DNA of 64,000 nt from Cyanobium sp. (GCA_014191755.1 BJHE01000001.1:62001-126000); one strand, 5' to 3'; counted from the stretch's first letter, positions 7,989 through 18,449 are shown. Numbers and translations are program-made. Notes: a model not told the origin generated them from the sequence alone.

Positions 7989-8477
7989 TCAGCGGCACCG
8001 AAGGCTGTCGCGCGTTGTCACGCCGGTGCGGCTGTTCACACCGCTGGCTCGGGCACAAAGAGCCTTCTGTTCGGGGAGATCCAGGACGGCCTCGCTGAAG
8101 TCGGCTCCCTCAATCTGGGCATCGCGGAAATGGCTCTGCATCAGCATGGCGTTGCTGAACACCGCGCCCCTCAGATCCGCCCCATCAAAGCGGGTGGCGA
8201 AGGCCACCACATCAGCGAGAGAGGCATTGCTCAGGTTTGCCTGCCGCAGGTTGCTGGAGTTGAACACGGCCCCACGCAGGTCGGCATCGTGCAGATCGAA
8301 ACCCTCCATGCTGGCCTTTAGAAACTCCTGTTGCTTGAGATCCCGGCCGTGCATGTCGGGCTGAAGATCCTGGAGACTGCGCTGGCTCCGCAGTTCCGGT
8401 GCCGTGATCGCCAGGGCGGGCTGGGCCAGGGGCGCCAGGGGGATCAGCACCAGCAGCAGTGCCAGGAGGGGAGCCAT
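7989..8477 (-). CDS. Secreted/lumenal pentapeptide-repeat protein
   Basis: 162 aa from an ATG that gives a textbook signal peptide (MAPLLALLLVLIPLAPL, cleaved after a nearby AxA at QPALA). The mature part is built of A(D/N)LXX repeats (DADLRGAVF, SNLRQANL, GADLRGAVF, GADFSEAVL), which form a right-handed quadrilateral beta-helix. A cysteine pair sits in the C-terminal tail (ALCAR, SLRC). It resembles the small thylakoid-lumen pentapeptide proteins of cyanobacteria and plants, whose function is unknown. A longer version from ATG 8585 or 8591 would leave only ~25-40 bp to the divergent upp gene and hide the signal peptide internally, so the shorter start is preferred. Confidence 0.82.
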   Translation of the reverse strand: MAPLLALLLVLIPLAPLAQPALAITAPELRSQRSLQDLQPDMHGRDLKQQEFLKASMEGFDLHDADLRGAVFNSSNLRQANLSNASLADVVAFATRFDGADLRGAVFSNAMLMQSHFRDAQIEGADFSEAVLDLPEQKALCARASGVNSRTGVTTRDSLRCR

Positions 8478-8624
8478 AGCGGCGCGAAGGATGCCCGCCA
8501 GAGCCCCAACCAATGCCAAGCTCTCACCGGGGCTGATCGAAAGAATCTCCTCTTCCGCCCTGACGGGTGGCCTGCGATTGCCCATAACCATGCTTGTACG
8601 CTTCTGGTCCAAGTTATGGCAGGC

Positions 8625-9275
8625 ATGGCGATGTCCCTGCGGGTGGTGGTTCCCCCCCATCCCCTGATCGCACACTGGCTCACGGTGCTTCGAGATGGCG
8701 GCACACCGCCGCCGTTGTTTGGCACCGCCATGCTCGAACTGGGCCGCTGGCTCACCTATGAGGCCTTGAGGGACTGGTTGCCCCAGAGGGTCGTGGCGGT
8801 GCAGACCCAGCTGGCCACCACGGAGGGCCAGGTGGTGGATGCCACCATCCCTCTGCTGGCTCTTCCCCTGCTCCCGGCAGGCCTGGGTTTATGGGAAGGG
8901 GCCCGCACCGTTTTGCCGGCTTCCGCGCTGGCGCCTCTGTGGATCGAGGAGAAGGGGCGGATCATCGGCCTGCCCGATGCCATCGGCGATCGGGTTGGCG
9001 TTCTGCTCTTCGTTCCCGAGATCACCGCCGCCGATGGTCTGATGCTTGTGCTTGAGCGGCTCGCCCAGCAAGGGGTGCAGGGTGAACGGCTTCGGATCAT
9101 CTCCCTGCTGGCGGCGGCACCGGGGCTGAAGGTCCTTGGCGAGCGATGGAGTGATCTGACGCTCTACTGCGCCTGCATAGACGCCGATGTGGATGGCCAC
9201 GGCCGAATTGTGCCTGGATTCGGGGATGCCGACCTCCGCTTCCGTGGGATCGAGGGCCTGGCTTCCCTAGGGTGA
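8625..9275 (+). CDS. upp: Uracil phosphoribosyltransferase (cyanobacterial type)
   Basis: 216 aa; predicted to salvage uracil to UMP with PRPP. The N-terminal MSLRVVVPPHPLIAHWLTVLRD..TP..LF and ELGRWLTYEALRDWLP stretches are those of cyanobacterial proteins annotated as Upp. The PRPP loop region is diverged compared with E. coli Upp, so activity is inferred from family. ATGs at 8616, 8625 and 8631 are in frame; 8625 gives MAMSLRVVV, the common form. It is divergent from the pentapeptide gene and 21 bp upstream of the next small gene. Confidence 0.8.
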   Translation: MAMSLRVVVPPHPLIAHWLTVLRDGGTPPPLFGTAMLELGRWLTYEALRDWLPQRVVAVQTQLATTEGQVVDATIPLLALPLLPAGLGLWEGARTVLPASALAPLWIEEKGRIIGLPDAIGDRVGVLLFVPEITAADGLMLVLERLAQQGVQGERLRIISLLAAAPGLKVLGERWSDLTLYCACIDADVDGHGRIVPGFGDADLRFRGIEGLASLG

Positions 9276-9296
9276 AGAAGATGCTCCGATCCAGTC

Positions 9297-9623
9297 ATGG
9301 CTGATCCACGGCAACGCCCAGCCAGCTCCGGTAGCGGCCTGTTGCTGAGCGCCCTCGGTGGAGCCGTGCTCGGGGCAGCTGGCCTGGGTTGGTGGCTGCT
9401 CAGCGAGGCGGATCGTCGCCGGCAGAGTCGCCTGCCCCAGCCCCTGCGGCTAAAAGCGCCTCGCCAGCCGGCCGCTCCTGCTGATCTTCAGCCCCGGGCT
9501 GCCTTCCAGCCCACCCCGGCCGCCACGTCGGTCGATCCCCTGCTGCAGGAGCGGGTGCAACAGCTCAACAAGGCCATCGATGAGGTGCGCCGCCAGCTGG
9601 AGCAGCTCCAGCCCTTGCCCTGA
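9297..9623 (+). CDS. Small single-pass membrane protein, unknown function
   Basis: 108 aa: a basic start, one hydrophobic helix with glycine zipper character ([21 protein letters not shown], about residues 15-35), a basic/proline-rich linker and a C-terminal amphipathic, coiled-coil-like helix ([23 protein letters not shown]). This arrangement suggests a membrane-anchored oligomerising protein. I do not recognise a named family. It follows upp by 21 bp and precedes ilvD by 56 bp on the same strand. Confidence 0.65.
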   Translation: MADPRQRPASSGSGLLLSALGGAVLGAAGLGWWLLSEADRRRQSRLPQPLRLKAPRQPAAPADLQPRAAFQPTPAATSVDPLLQERVQQLNKAIDEVRRQLEQLQPLP

Positions 9624-9679
9624 TCCTGTGCCGGGTCTCATCGGTCGGTAGCTTTCCTCACAACCCGACCGCCGTCGCC

Positions 9680-11350
9680 ATGTTGCGCTCCGCCGCCATC
9701 ACCCAGGGGATCCAGAGGTCTCCAAACCGCGCCATGCTGCGGGCCGTGGGTTTCGGCGACGACGATTTCAATAAGCCGATCATCGGCATTGCCAATAGCT
9801 ACAGCACCATCACCCCCTGCAACATGGGGCTCAACGACCTGGCCCGCCGCGCCGAGCAGGCGGCCCTGCTGGCCGGTGCGATGCCGCAGATGTTCGGCAC
9901 GATCACCGTGAGCGATGGCATCTCGATGGGCACCGAGGGAATGAAGTATTCGCTAGTGAGCCGCGAGGTGATCGCCGATTCGATCGAGACCGCCTGCAAC
10001 GCGCAGAGCATGGACGGATTGCTGGCGGTGGGCGGCTGCGACAAGAACATGCCCGGCGCCATGTTGGCGATGGCCCGCATGAACATCCCCTCGGTGTTCG
10101 TGTACGGCGGCACGATCAAGCCCGGCAAGCTCGGCGCCTGCGATCTCACTGTGGTAAGCGCCTTTGAGGCGGTGGGTCAGTACAGCGGCGGCCGGATCGA
10201 TGAGGCCCAGCTCACCGCGATCGAGAAGAACGCCTGTCCCGGTGCCGGCAGCTGCGGCGGCATGTTCACCGCCAACACGATGAGCGCTGCCTTCGAGGCG
10301 ATGGGCCTCAGCCTGCCCTACAGCTCCACCATGGCGGCCGAAGATCCGGAGAAGGCCGACAGCGCCGCCCGTAGCGCCGAGGTGCTGGTCGAGGCGATCG
10401 CCAAGGGCATCCGCCCCCGCGACCTGATGACCCGCGAAGCGTTTGAGAACGCCATCAGCGTGATCATGGCGGTGGGGGGCTCCACCAATTCCGTGCTGCA
10501 CCTGTTGGCGGTGGCCCGCACCGCCGGCGTGCCGCTCAACATCGACGATTTCGAGGCCATCCGCCAGCGGGTGCCGGTGATCTGCGACCTCAAGCCCAGC
10601 GGCCGTTACGTGACCGTGGATCTGCACCGGGCCGGCGGCATCCCCCAGGTGATGAGGCTGCTGCTCGATGCCGGCCTGCTCCACGGCGACTGCCGCACCG
10701 TGGAAGGCCGCAGCCTGCGGGAGGTGCTGGCGGAGGTGCCCTCCGAACCACCCGCCGGCCAGGACGTGATTCGGCAGCTGAGTAACCCGCTCTACACCAA
10801 GGGACACTTGGCGATCCTCAAGGGCAACCTCGCCAGCGAGGGCAGCGTGGCGAAGATCAGTGGTGTGAAAACGCCGGTGCTCACCGGCCCGGCCCGGGTG
10901 TTCGAGAGCGAGGAGGAGGCCCTCGCCGCGATCCTCGCCAAACAGATCCGCGAAGGGGATGTGGTGGTGATCCGCTATGAGGGCCCGGTTGGCGGACCTG
11001 GCATGCGCGAGATGCTCGCTCCCACCGCCGCGATCATCGGCGAAGGCCTCGGCGACAAGGTGGCCCTGATCACCGATGGCCGCTTCTCTGGCGGCACCTA
11101 CGGCATGGTGGTGGGCCACGTGGCGCCGGAGGCCGCTGTGGGCGGCACGATCGGCCTGGTGCAGGAGGGCGACAGCATCACCGTAGATGCCCAACAACTG
11201 GTGATTCAGCTCAATGTTGATGATGCCGAACTGGAGCGCCGCCGCGCCCTCTGGGTGAGGCCCGAACCCCGATACCGCACCGGTGTGCTCGGTAAATATG
11301 CCCGCCTGGTGAGCAGCAGCAGCCTGGGTGCGGTCACCGACCAAGGCTGA
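9680..11350 (+). CDS. ilvD: Dihydroxy-acid dehydratase
   Basis: Fe-S dehydratase of valine, leucine and isoleucine synthesis, converting 2,3-dihydroxy-acids to 2-keto acids. Cluster-ligand cysteines are recognisable at C47 (ITPCNMG), C120 (GGCDKNMPG) and C192 ([14 protein letters not shown]), consistent with the [2Fe-2S] class. At 556 aa the length is standard. C-terminal motifs [14 protein letters not shown] and TDGRFSGG are intact. A 576-aa antisense ORF opposite it is a high-GC shadow. Confidence 0.98.
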   Translation: MLRSAAITQGIQRSPNRAMLRAVGFGDDDFNKPIIGIANSYSTITPCNMGLNDLARRAEQAALLAGAMPQMFGTITVSDGISMGTEGMKYSLVSREVIADSIETACNAQSMDGLLAVGGCDKNMPGAMLAMARMNIPSVFVYGGTIKPGKLGACDLTVVSAFEAVGQYSGGRIDEAQLTAIEKNACPGAGSCGGMFTANTMSAAFEAMGLSLPYSSTMAAEDPEKADSAARSAEVLVEAIAKGIRPRDLMTREAFENAISVIMAVGGSTNSVLHLLAVARTAGVPLNIDDFEAIRQRVPVICDLKPSGRYVTVDLHRAGGIPQVMRLLLDAGLLHGDCRTVEGRSLREVLAEVPSEPPAGQDVIRQLSNPLYTKGHLAILKGNLASEGSVAKISGVKTPVLTGPARVFESEEEALAAILAKQIREGDVVVIRYEGPVGGPGMREMLAPTAAIIGEGLGDKVALITDGRFSGGTYGMVVGHVAPEAAVGGTIGLVQEGDSITVDAQQLVIQLNVDDAELERRRALWVRPEPRYRTGVLGKYARLVSSSSLGAVTDQG

Positions 11351-11372
11351 GCGGAGAAGCTGAGCGGAGCAC

Positions 11373-11804
11373 TCAGAAGTCTGCGTCGAGCAGGGCCCGG
11401 AGCCTCCTGGCCAGGGCCTCCAGCGGCGCTCCATCGGCGGGACGCTCACAGCGGAGTCCCATAGCATCCATCCATACCGGGTGGTTGCCCTGCCAGAGCA
11501 TGGGCAGGCTGTCATCCAGGCGCCAGGCCAGGGTGAGATGGAGGCGGGCGCTGGTCTCGCTGCCGCTGCGGAAGATCTCCAGTTCAAGATCGTGCTCCGG
11601 CAGGCGTTCCCCCTGGGCATTGCGCACCTCCAGCTCCAGGCTGCAATCGGGGTCATCCGGCCGGCTGGTGAGCACAACGCCATGACGTAGCGGTTTGCGG
11701 CACAGATCAGCCGCCGCCGCCACCAACTGGGCCAGATCGGCGTTCACCCCGGCCAACTCATCGGGCCAACCAGGCCCCAGGGGATCGGAATCGGCCCATT
11801 CCAT
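11373..11804 (-). CDS. Hypothetical cyanobacterial protein (143 aa)
   Basis: No domain recognised. The sequence is soluble, acidic and looks globular: an N-terminal helix (NADLAQLVAAAADLCRK), then alternating strands (HGVVLTSRP, CSLELEVRN, LELEIFRSG, RLHLTLAWRL) and a C-terminal helix (LEALARRLRALLD). It is convergent with ilvD and shares its direction with the CIA30-like gene and pgl, separated by ~70 bp. Coding status is supported by normal amino-acid composition and the absence of a better frame. Confidence 0.62.
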   Translation of the reverse strand: MEWADSDPLGPGWPDELAGVNADLAQLVAAAADLCRKPLRHGVVLTSRPDDPDCSLELEVRNAQGERLPEHDLELEIFRSGSETSARLHLTLAWRLDDSLPMLWQGNHPVWMDAMGLRCERPADGAPLEALARRLRALLDADF

Positions 11805-11873
11805 TCTGCAGTCGCCGTACGGCGCTCACTCCCAACAGGCTGGCCGATCGGTGTCGATTCCGCAGCCCGAAGG

Positions 11874-12446
11874 TCAGTTCACCGCGTAGATGGCCCGCAG
11901 CTCCAGATCGATCGGCCCAGGTCGGAAGCCCGGGTTGAGCCCCCCCGCATCATCGAACTTGGAGTGGAGCAGTTGCAGGCGGGTGATGCGGGACGCATCA
12001 AGGCGCAGGGGCAGCCCCATCGGCAGCTTTTCGATCGGCTGGGCGCGCACCGAAGGCGTGAGCTGATCAAAGCCGATCCGCACGCTGCTGTAGCCCTCCA
12101 GCTCGGTGCCGAATTCATGCACCCAGCGCAGGCCCCCCGGAATCAGCTCGGTGAGACCCGCCACCCCATCGGCACAGGCCACCGCCAGCTTGTAGCGGCG
12201 GCCATGGCCGGCCAGATCAAGGCGAAGCGCAGCGAAACCAGAGAGATCAAGCGGTGGCGAAAACAGGGGGGAGCGCACGCTCACAAAGCCACCGCCCTGT
12301 TCGATCAGTTCCCCCGAGAAGTGCAGACCGGCCTGGCTCACGTTGCAGCTGCCGCTGCTCCGCCCCCCCATGATCGTGTCGTTGAGGGCATGCCAACCGA
12401 CGAAGCCATCGCCGGCCACCACCAGCTTCCCTTCAGGCTGCATCAC
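11874..12446 (-). CDS. CIA30-family protein (NADH:ubiquinone oxidoreductase assembly factor-like)
   Basis: 190 aa with the family hallmarks WHALNDTIMGGRSSG, then FSGELIEQGGGFVSVRS and GFAALRLDLAGHGRRYKL, forming a jelly-roll (galactose-binding-like) fold. In mitochondria CIA30/NDUFAF1 helps assemble complex I; in cyanobacteria homologues are often linked to NDH-1 or described as NAD-dependent epimerase-associated, and the true role is not settled. No signal peptide. It lies 34 bp after the pgl stop codon? it is downstream of pgl on the same strand with a 34-bp gap. Confidence 0.82.
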   Translation of the reverse strand: MMQPEGKLVVAGDGFVGWHALNDTIMGGRSSGSCNVSQAGLHFSGELIEQGGGFVSVRSPLFSPPLDLSGFAALRLDLAGHGRRYKLAVACADGVAGLTELIPGGLRWVHEFGTELEGYSSVRIGFDQLTPSVRAQPIEKLPMGLPLRLDASRITRLQLLHSKFDDAGGLNPGFRPGPIDLELRAIYAVN

Positions 12447-12480
12447 GGAACGGTCCCATCAGGCCCCATTGTGATATCGC

Positions 12481-13194
12481 TCAGGTCAGGCCTTCGGCGG
12501 CGGCCTGGTCCGTCAGGATCAGCACCTCCTCCTCTGGGCTCACCAGGCGCGCCGGGGTGCGATCGGCCGGTTCCTTGGGATCGAGCAGGCGGCCGAGGGC
12601 CTGACGCTTGCCGGCGCCGCTCACGAGGAACACAACCCGGCGGGCGGCTGAGAGCACCGGCGCCGTGAGGGTGATGCGGGGCAGCCCCTTGCCCTCTCCG
12701 ATCGTCACCGGTCGATCCCGCACGGCAGGGGCGGCAGTTCCGGGGAACAGGGAGGCGGTGTGGCCATCGTCGCCGAGGCCCAGCAGGATCAGATCGAAGC
12801 GGGGTGGATCACCTGGACACAACGACTTGAGCAGGGCCGCGTAGGCCGTGGCACTGGCCTCAGGATCGGCCAGCTCGGTGGGCACCGGATGGAACCTGGC
12901 CCGGCTGCCCGGTTCACGGGCCAGCAACGTTTCCGCGAGCATGCGGGCGTTGCTGGAGGGATCCTCCCGGCTCACCCAGCGCTCATCACCCAGCAACACA
13001 TCAACGCGATCCCAAGCCAGGTGCTCCGCTCCCAGCAGGCGATAGGCCGCCTTCGGGGTCTCGCCACCGGCCAGCGCGATCTGGGCGCGATCCCGTTCGG
13101 CCAGGGCGAGGTCGATCACGGCAGCGATCTGCTCGGCGCACTGGCGGGCCAGGTCGTCGGCACTGGAGGCCACCGAGATCCGGTAAGAGGTCAT
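12481..13194 (-). CDS. pgl: 6-phosphogluconolactonase
   Basis: Hydrolyses 6-phosphogluconolactone in the oxidative pentose phosphate pathway. 237 aa, DevB/SOL-type family, with ALAGGETPKAAYRLL (phosphate loop), VLLGDERWVSRED and LGLGDDGHTASLFPG all intact. The start ATG at 13194 overlaps the gnd stop in an ATGA junction; an alternative ATG at 13203 lies 9 nt upstream. Coupling with gnd joins consecutive-pathway enzymes in one transcript. In cyanobacteria this route supplies NADPH at night. Confidence 0.95.
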   Translation of the reverse strand: MTSYRISVASSADDLARQCAEQIAAVIDLALAERDRAQIALAGGETPKAAYRLLGAEHLAWDRVDVLLGDERWVSREDPSSNARMLAETLLAREPGSRARFHPVPTELADPEASATAYAALLKSLCPGDPPRFDLILLGLGDDGHTASLFPGTAAPAVRDRPVTIGEGKGLPRITLTAPVLSAARRVVFLVSGAGKRQALGRLLDPKEPADRTPARLVSPEEEVLILTDQAAAEGLT

Positions 13195-14603
13195 GTCAGC
13201 CATTCGGTGTGGAAACTGCCGGAGCGGTCGGTGCGCTCGTAGGTGTGGGAGCCGAAGCAATCGCGCATCGCCTGTACCAGGTTCTGGGGCAGGCGGCCAC
13301 TGAAATAGCTCGTGATGTAGTCGAGGGTGCTGCTGTAGCAGGGCACGGGAATGCCCGCCGCCGCGGCACTGGCCACCACCGCCCGCAGGCCGGGCAGACG
13401 GCGGTTCACCTGATCCAGGAACCAGGGATCCACCATCAGGTTGGGAAGATCGGCCTTTGAGGTGTAGGCGTTCTGGATGCGTTGCAGGAGGCGGGCCCGG
13501 ATGATGCAGCCCCCCTTCCAGATCTGGCCGATCGCGGCCATGTCGAGCTTGTAGTCGTGCAGGTTGGAGGCCTCCTGGAGCAGGGCCATCCCTTGGGCAT
13601 AGCTGGCGATGCAGGCCAGCACCGTGGCATCCATCAGGGGGCCGCTGGCGGGATCGCCCAGATCCCAGGAGCCACTGGCCGTGGCGGTGAGCAGAGGCTC
13701 GGCCGCCAGCCGCTGCGGGCGCAGGGAACTGAGCACGCGTGCGTTGAGGGCCGCGTAGATCGTGGGCACGGGCACGCCCATGTTCAGGGCGCTCTCCACG
13801 GTCCACAGGCCCGTACCCTTCTGTCCGGCGGCATCCACGATGAACTCCACCAGATCACTGCCTGATTCGGGGTCCTTGGTGCGCAGACACACCTCAGTGA
13901 TCTCCACCAGGAAGGAGGCGAGCTCCTCGGTGCCATTCCAAGCGGCCAGCACGTCGGCCATGGCGGTGCCATCGAGGCCCGCCAGGCGCTTCATCAGGTC
14001 GTAGGCCTCGGCCAGGATCTGCTCGATGCCGTATTCGATGCCGTTGTGCACGGTCTTCACGAAGTGGCCGGCACCGCCAGGGCCGATGTAGGTCACGCAG
14101 GGGCCGTCCTCCACCTGGGCCGCCATCTTGCGGACCAGGGACTCGATCGCGTCGTAGGCGGCCTTGGTGCCCCCGGGCATCATGCTCGGCCCCTCCAGGG
14201 CCCCCTTGGCGCCACCGGAAACCCCCATGCCGATGAAACCGAAGCTCTTGCTCTCGAGCTCCTTGACGCGACGCTCGGTGTCGGTGTAGAGAGAATTTCC
14301 GCCATCGATGAGCAGATCGCCCTCCTCTAGCAGAGGCGACAGGGTGGCGATCATGTCGTCCACCGGCTGACCTGCCTTCACCATCACCAGGATGCGGCGC
14401 GGACGATCAAGAGCCGCCACGAATTCGGGTAGCGTTTCGGCTCCGATGATCTGCTTACCGGCCCCTCGGCCGGCAAGAAACTCCTGGGTTTTGGCGTAGG
14501 TGCGGTTGAACACCACACTTGAAAAGCCGTTTCGCTCCGCGTTGAGGACGAGGTTCTCCCCCATCACACCGAGACCGATCAGGCCGAAATGCGCCTTGCT
14601 CAT
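13191..14603 (-). CDS. gnd: 6-phosphogluconate dehydrogenase, decarboxylating
   Basis: 470 aa. The NADP-binding GLIGLGVMGENL lies at the N-terminus and the substrate/catalytic segment GPGGAGHFVKTVHNGIEYG in the centre. The C-terminal dimer-tail is complete. The track start at 14627 is a non-family extension; ATG at 14603 gives MSKAHFGLIGLG. Its stop overlaps pgl by 4 bp. It produces ribulose-5-phosphate, the substrate of the rpe product encoded a few kb away. Confidence 0.97.
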   Translation of the reverse strand: MSKAHFGLIGLGVMGENLVLNAERNGFSSVVFNRTYAKTQEFLAGRGAGKQIIGAETLPEFVAALDRPRRILVMVKAGQPVDDMIATLSPLLEEGDLLIDGGNSLYTDTERRVKELESKSFGFIGMGVSGGAKGALEGPSMMPGGTKAAYDAIESLVRKMAAQVEDGPCVTYIGPGGAGHFVKTVHNGIEYGIEQILAEAYDLMKRLAGLDGTAMADVLAAWNGTEELASFLVEITEVCLRTKDPESGSDLVEFIVDAAGQKGTGLWTVESALNMGVPVPTIYAALNARVLSSLRPQRLAAEPLLTATASGSWDLGDPASGPLMDATVLACIASYAQGMALLQEASNLHDYKLDMAAIGQIWKGGCIIRARLLQRIQNAYTSKADLPNLMVDPWFLDQVNRRLPGLRAVVASAAAAGIPVPCYSSTLDYITSYFSGRLPQNLVQAMRDCFGSHTYERTDRSGSFHTEWLT

Positions 14604-14682
14604 GGGGCTGGGCAGAAATCCGTACACCCCAGTGTGGACAGGGTGGCCGGATCGTGCCGGGTGGAAGGGATCCCTGTCAGGA

Positions 14683-15978
14683 TCAGATCACACTGCCATC
14701 GGGAATGGTTCCGTTTTTCACCACGACAACGATGCCGTTACGGATGTAGACATTGAGTTCGGGGCGATCAGCTTCTTCAACACGATCTTTGTTGATAATC
14801 GTGACATTGTCTCCAATCCTCACGTTCTTATCGAGAATCGCCCGCTTTACCGTGGTACCCCGTCCCACTCCGATCGGTATACCACCGCGTTCTCGTAGCA
14901 ACAAGCGCTCTTCCATTGACTCGAAATAATCGGCCCCCATCACCAGGCTGTCCTGCAGCACCACCTCATCTTCAACTCGGGTCCGAACCCCCAGCACGCA
15001 GTGGTGAATGCTGCAGGCCTTGAGCAGAGACCCCTCGCCGATGATCGATTGGGTGACCTGGGCATCCTGCAGCTTGCTGGGGGGCAGGTAACGGGGGCGG
15101 GTATAAATGGGAAACTTTTCGTCGTAGAAGGAGAAGGCAGGATTTGGCTGTTCGGTGAGGGCCAGATTGGCCTCAAAGAAAGCACCGATGGTGCCGATGT
15201 CTTCCCAATAATCGTTGAATAGAAAACTCTGGAGATTATCACCGCGCTCCAAGGAGGCGGGAATAATTTCCTTGCCGAAATCGGTGGCGCCTGGATTGGA
15301 GTTCAGCAGATCAAACAGGGTATCGCGGCTGAACACATAGATGCCCATTGAGGCAAGGAAGGGTCGGCGGCTGGCTTCATCAGCCGACAGCCCCAGACTC
15401 TGGGTATCCACCCGCATCGCCTCAAGTGATTGGCCCTTGGGCTTTTCCCGGAATTCCCGGATGCGGCCGTCGGCCGTGGTTCGCATCAGTCCGAATTCCT
15501 CGGCCTGGGCGGCATCGACCGGCAGGGCTCCCACGGACAGCTGGGCGCCGGTTTCGACGTGATGCTGCACGAACTTGCTGTAATCCATTCGGTACAGCTG
15601 ATCGCCGGAGAGGATCAGGTAGTGGTCGACATCCCACTCCTGAAACAGCCATTGATATTTGCGCACCGCATCGGCCGTGCCCTCGAACCAGCTCGGGCTG
15701 TCCGGGGTTTGCTGGGCGGCAAGCACCTCCACAAAACCCTGACCGAAGCCGGCGGAGAGGTTGTAGCTCATCGTCAGATGACGGTTGAGCGAGGCGCTGT
15801 TGAACTGGGTTAAGACATAGATTTTATTAATCTCAGAGTTGATGCAGTTGCTGATCGGGATATCAATCAGCCTGTATTTACCTGCCAAAGGCACTGCGGG
15901 CTTCGCCCTCGTCTTGGTAAGGGGATAAAGGCGGGTTCCCGCGCCTCCTCCAAGGATGATCGCCAGTACTCTTTTCAT
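14683..15978 (-). CDS. glgC: Glucose-1-phosphate adenylyltransferase
   Basis: ADP-glucose pyrophosphorylase, the committed step of glycogen synthesis; in cyanobacteria activated by 3-phosphoglycerate and inhibited by phosphate. The N-terminal pyrophosphorylase signature [20 protein letters not shown], the [14 protein letters not shown] block and the C-terminal beta-helix are intact over 431 aa. ATG at 15978 is preceded by a strong ribosome-binding site (GAGAGGAGAAC), which decides it over the TTG at 15981. Confidence 0.98.
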   Translation of the reverse strand: MKRVLAIILGGGAGTRLYPLTKTRAKPAVPLAGKYRLIDIPISNCINSEINKIYVLTQFNSASLNRHLTMSYNLSAGFGQGFVEVLAAQQTPDSPSWFEGTADAVRKYQWLFQEWDVDHYLILSGDQLYRMDYSKFVQHHVETGAQLSVGALPVDAAQAEEFGLMRTTADGRIREFREKPKGQSLEAMRVDTQSLGLSADEASRRPFLASMGIYVFSRDTLFDLLNSNPGATDFGKEIIPASLERGDNLQSFLFNDYWEDIGTIGAFFEANLALTEQPNPAFSFYDEKFPIYTRPRYLPPSKLQDAQVTQSIIGEGSLLKACSIHHCVLGVRTRVEDEVVLQDSLVMGADYFESMEERLLLRERGGIPIGVGRGTTVKRAILDKNVRIGDNVTIINKDRVEEADRPELNVYIRNGIVVVVKNGTIPDGSVI

Positions 15979-16089
15979 CAATGTTCTCCTCTCACAGGCG
16001 CAGGGCAGACCGTACAGGAATGGGGTGGAATGCGGCGAGTGTCGGCGACACTTCGTAGCCGGGGGTTAGTCATCGATGGCTGGGGGAGA

Positions 16090-17400
16090 TCAGAGGAGAG
16101 AATCGCTGTCGGAGAGCTCGAAGAGCTCCCGCAGCACCTTCATGGCCAGGTGGCGCTGCTGGCGTGGCTGGGGTGCACGCAGATGGGTCACCGGGGTGTG
16201 GAGGATCTTGTTGATGATCCCCTTACTAAGGGCCTCGACCACCTTGCGCTCCCTGGCTGAGAGGTCGGGTCCCATGCGGCTTAGGGCCTTCTGGAGCTCC
16301 TGCTCTCGGATCTCCTCGAGCTGCAGGCGGAGTTTGTTGACCAGGGGAACGGCCTCCAGACCGTCCCACCATTCGAGAAACAGGCGGGATTCCTCCCGCA
16401 GCAGCCCCTCGGCCTCGGCGGCCATCTCGCGCCGGGCCTCCTGGTTGCGGGCCACCACCTCCTGCAGGTCATCGACATCGAAGGATTCGACCCCAGCCAA
16501 CTGGCTCACGTCGGAGCTGATGTTCCGGGGAACGCCGATGTCGATCAGCATCAGGCTGGACCTGCGGTTGAGGTGCTCCAGCCGGGAGGCCGTGATCACC
16601 GCCTCCTCGGCGGCGGTGCTGGTGAACACCAGGGAGCAGGTGCTGAGACAGTGGTCGAGATCCGTGAGCGGGCGGCACTGCACCGGGAGTTCGGGGAAAT
16701 CGGCGGCCAGAGCCTCAGCACGGGCCACGGTGCGGTTGAGCAGCACCAAACCCCGACAGCCCTTCGACTGAAGATGCTGCAGCAGCAGCCGGGCCATGCG
16801 GCCTGCTCCGACCACGGCCACCTGCTGGTGCTCCAGGCTCACCAGCTCATCGAGGCCACGGGCCTGGCCCACCTTCAGTTGGGCCAGTTCCACGGCGGCC
16901 GAGGAGATCGACACCGCACCGGTTCCCAGGTTGGTTTCCGTGCGAACCCGCTTGCCGGTGCTGACGGCCTGGTTCAGCAGGCGATTCAGGATGGGCCCTA
17001 CAGAGCGGTATTCCTGGCCGAGGCGCACCATCTTCTTCACCTGGGAGAGGATTTGCCCCTCCCCGAGCACCAAGCTGTCGAGGCCGGCCGCCACTCGCAG
17101 CAGGTGAGCCACGGCCTCCTCGTGGTGGTAGGTGAACAGATGGGGGCCGAGCTCTTCAAGGCTGAGACCGGAGACCTGGGTGAGAAAAGATCCCACGGCT
17201 TCGATCCCATCATCGGGATGGCGCAGCAGTGTGTAGATCTCAAGCCGGTTGCAGGTGCTGAGGATGGAGGCCTCCAGCACCTGTTCGTCGGAGCGGAGCC
17301 GCAGAAGCGAGGCTTCTAGGCTTTGCTCGGGGATGCTCAACCGCTCGCGGATCTCCACTGGAGCCGTTCGATGACTGAGGCCGACAACGGCTATGTGCAT
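16090..17400 (-). CDS. hemA: Glutamyl-tRNA reductase
   Basis: First committed enzyme of C5-pathway tetrapyrrole synthesis, reducing glutamyl-tRNA(Glu) to glutamate-1-semialdehyde. The catalytic nucleophile C50 sits in ILSTCNRLEIY; the NADPH domain (VAVVGAGRMARLLLQHL) and the C-terminal dimerisation helix are complete. 436 aa is the cyanobacterial size. It feeds chlorophyll, haem, bilins and cobalamin, linking it to chlP, pcyA and cobU in this window. It lies about 110 bp downstream-side of the glgC start on the same strand, so a promoter for glgC lies between them. Confidence 0.97.
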   Translation of the reverse strand: MHIAVVGLSHRTAPVEIRERLSIPEQSLEASLLRLRSDEQVLEASILSTCNRLEIYTLLRHPDDGIEAVGSFLTQVSGLSLEELGPHLFTYHHEEAVAHLLRVAAGLDSLVLGEGQILSQVKKMVRLGQEYRSVGPILNRLLNQAVSTGKRVRTETNLGTGAVSISSAAVELAQLKVGQARGLDELVSLEHQQVAVVGAGRMARLLLQHLQSKGCRGLVLLNRTVARAEALAADFPELPVQCRPLTDLDHCLSTCSLVFTSTAAEEAVITASRLEHLNRRSSLMLIDIGVPRNISSDVSQLAGVESFDVDDLQEVVARNQEARREMAAEAEGLLREESRLFLEWWDGLEAVPLVNKLRLQLEEIREQELQKALSRMGPDLSARERKVVEALSKGIINKILHTPVTHLRAPQPRQQRHLAMKVLRELFELSDSDSLL

Positions 17401-17444
17401 GGAGGCGAGCTCACGTGCAGGTGCGGAGGCATCGGAGCTGGCGA

Positions 17445-18449
17445 TCAGCGCAGCGCGATGGTCTGGGCACCGGGTTTGATATGCACCGTATCGGTGAAGC
17501 GCGCTGTTCCGTCGAGGGTGCTGATCACCAGGGAGCTGGTGCGGATGAAATCCTTCTCAAACTTCACACCATCGAAGAGCAGGCCATCGGTGATGCCACT
17601 ACCGGCAAACACCACGTTCTCCCCGGAAGCGAGTTCCTCGGCCTCATAGATCTTGTCGGGATCGCTGATTCCCATCTCCGCCAGCCGGGCGAGGTTCCCC
17701 TCACGGGTGAGCCCCTCCCATTCCTTGGTCTGGGCCACGGCCGGGTCGTAGACGAGCTGACCCTGGAAGTGACCGCCGAGGGCCCGCATGGCTGCCGCTG
17801 AGATCACGCCTTCCGGGGCGGCACCGATGCCCATCAGGCAGTGGGTGCCGGTGCCAGCAAAACCGCAGGCGATGGCGGCCTGCACATCACCATCGGAAAT
17901 CGGCTGCACCCGGGCTCCTGTGGAGCGGATCTCGGCGATCAGGTCCTTGTGGCGGGCACGGTCCATCACCACGATCACCAGGTCGCTGGCGGGTATTCCG
18001 AGTGCCTCGCTGAGAATGGCGATGTTTTCGGTGGCTGATTTGCGGATGTCCACCTTGCCCTTGGCGGCCGGAGGCGCCGCCAGCTTTTTCATGTAGAAGT
18101 CAGGGGCGTTGAACAGACCGCCGCGGTCCGAGGCGGCGAGCACGGCCATGGAGCCACGCTGATTGTTGGCGCAGAGGTTGGTGCCTTCACAGGGATCGAC
18201 AGCGAAGTCGACTCCGGGTCCGGTGCCGCTACCCACTTCTTCGCCGATGTAAAGCATCGGGGCCTCATCCCGCTCACCTTCACCGATTACGATCCGCCCC
18301 TGCATCTGGATCTGGCCCATGCGCTTCCGCATGGCCTCCACGGCGGCGGCATCGGCCTCATCCTTCTGGCCCAGACCGGTGAGTTCGGCGGAGGCGATGG
18401 CGGCCTGTTCAACGACCTCAAGAATTTCCTGGATGAGAGTGCGATCCAC
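17445..18449 (-). CDS. glpX: Class II fructose-1,6-/sedoheptulose-1,7-bisphosphatase
   Basis: 334 aa GlpX-type phosphatase; the cyanobacterial form hydrolyses both FBP and SBP and is essential to the Calvin cycle. Metal/phosphate motifs are seen in [20 protein letters not shown] and [10 protein letters not shown]. The [20 protein letters not shown] tail is typical. It is immediately upstream of hemA (44-bp gap) and divergent from rpe, another Calvin/OPP enzyme, with ~230 bp of intergenic sequence. Confidence 0.96.
   Translation of the reverse strand: MDRTLIQEILEVVEQAAIASAELTGLGQKDEADAAAVEAMRKRMGQIQMQGRIVIGEGERDEAPMLYIGEEVGSGTGPGVDFAVDPCEGTNLCANNQRGSMAVLAASDRGGLFNAPDFYMKKLAAPPAAKGKVDIRKSATENIAILSEALGIPASDLVIVVMDRARHKDLIAEIRSTGARVQPISDGDVQAAIACGFAGTGTHCLMGIGAAPEGVISAAAMRALGGHFQGQLVYDPAVAQTKEWEGLTREGNLARLAEMGISDPDKIYEAEELASGENVVFAGSGITDGLLFDGVKFEKDFIRTSSLVISTLDGTARFTDTVHIKPGAQTIALR

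Noticed and set aside
9953-11683. 576-aa minus-strand ORF opposite ilvD
   Set aside because: Rich in His, Ala, Gly and Arg with no family features; it mirrors a highly conserved enzyme gene and is a high-GC shadow.
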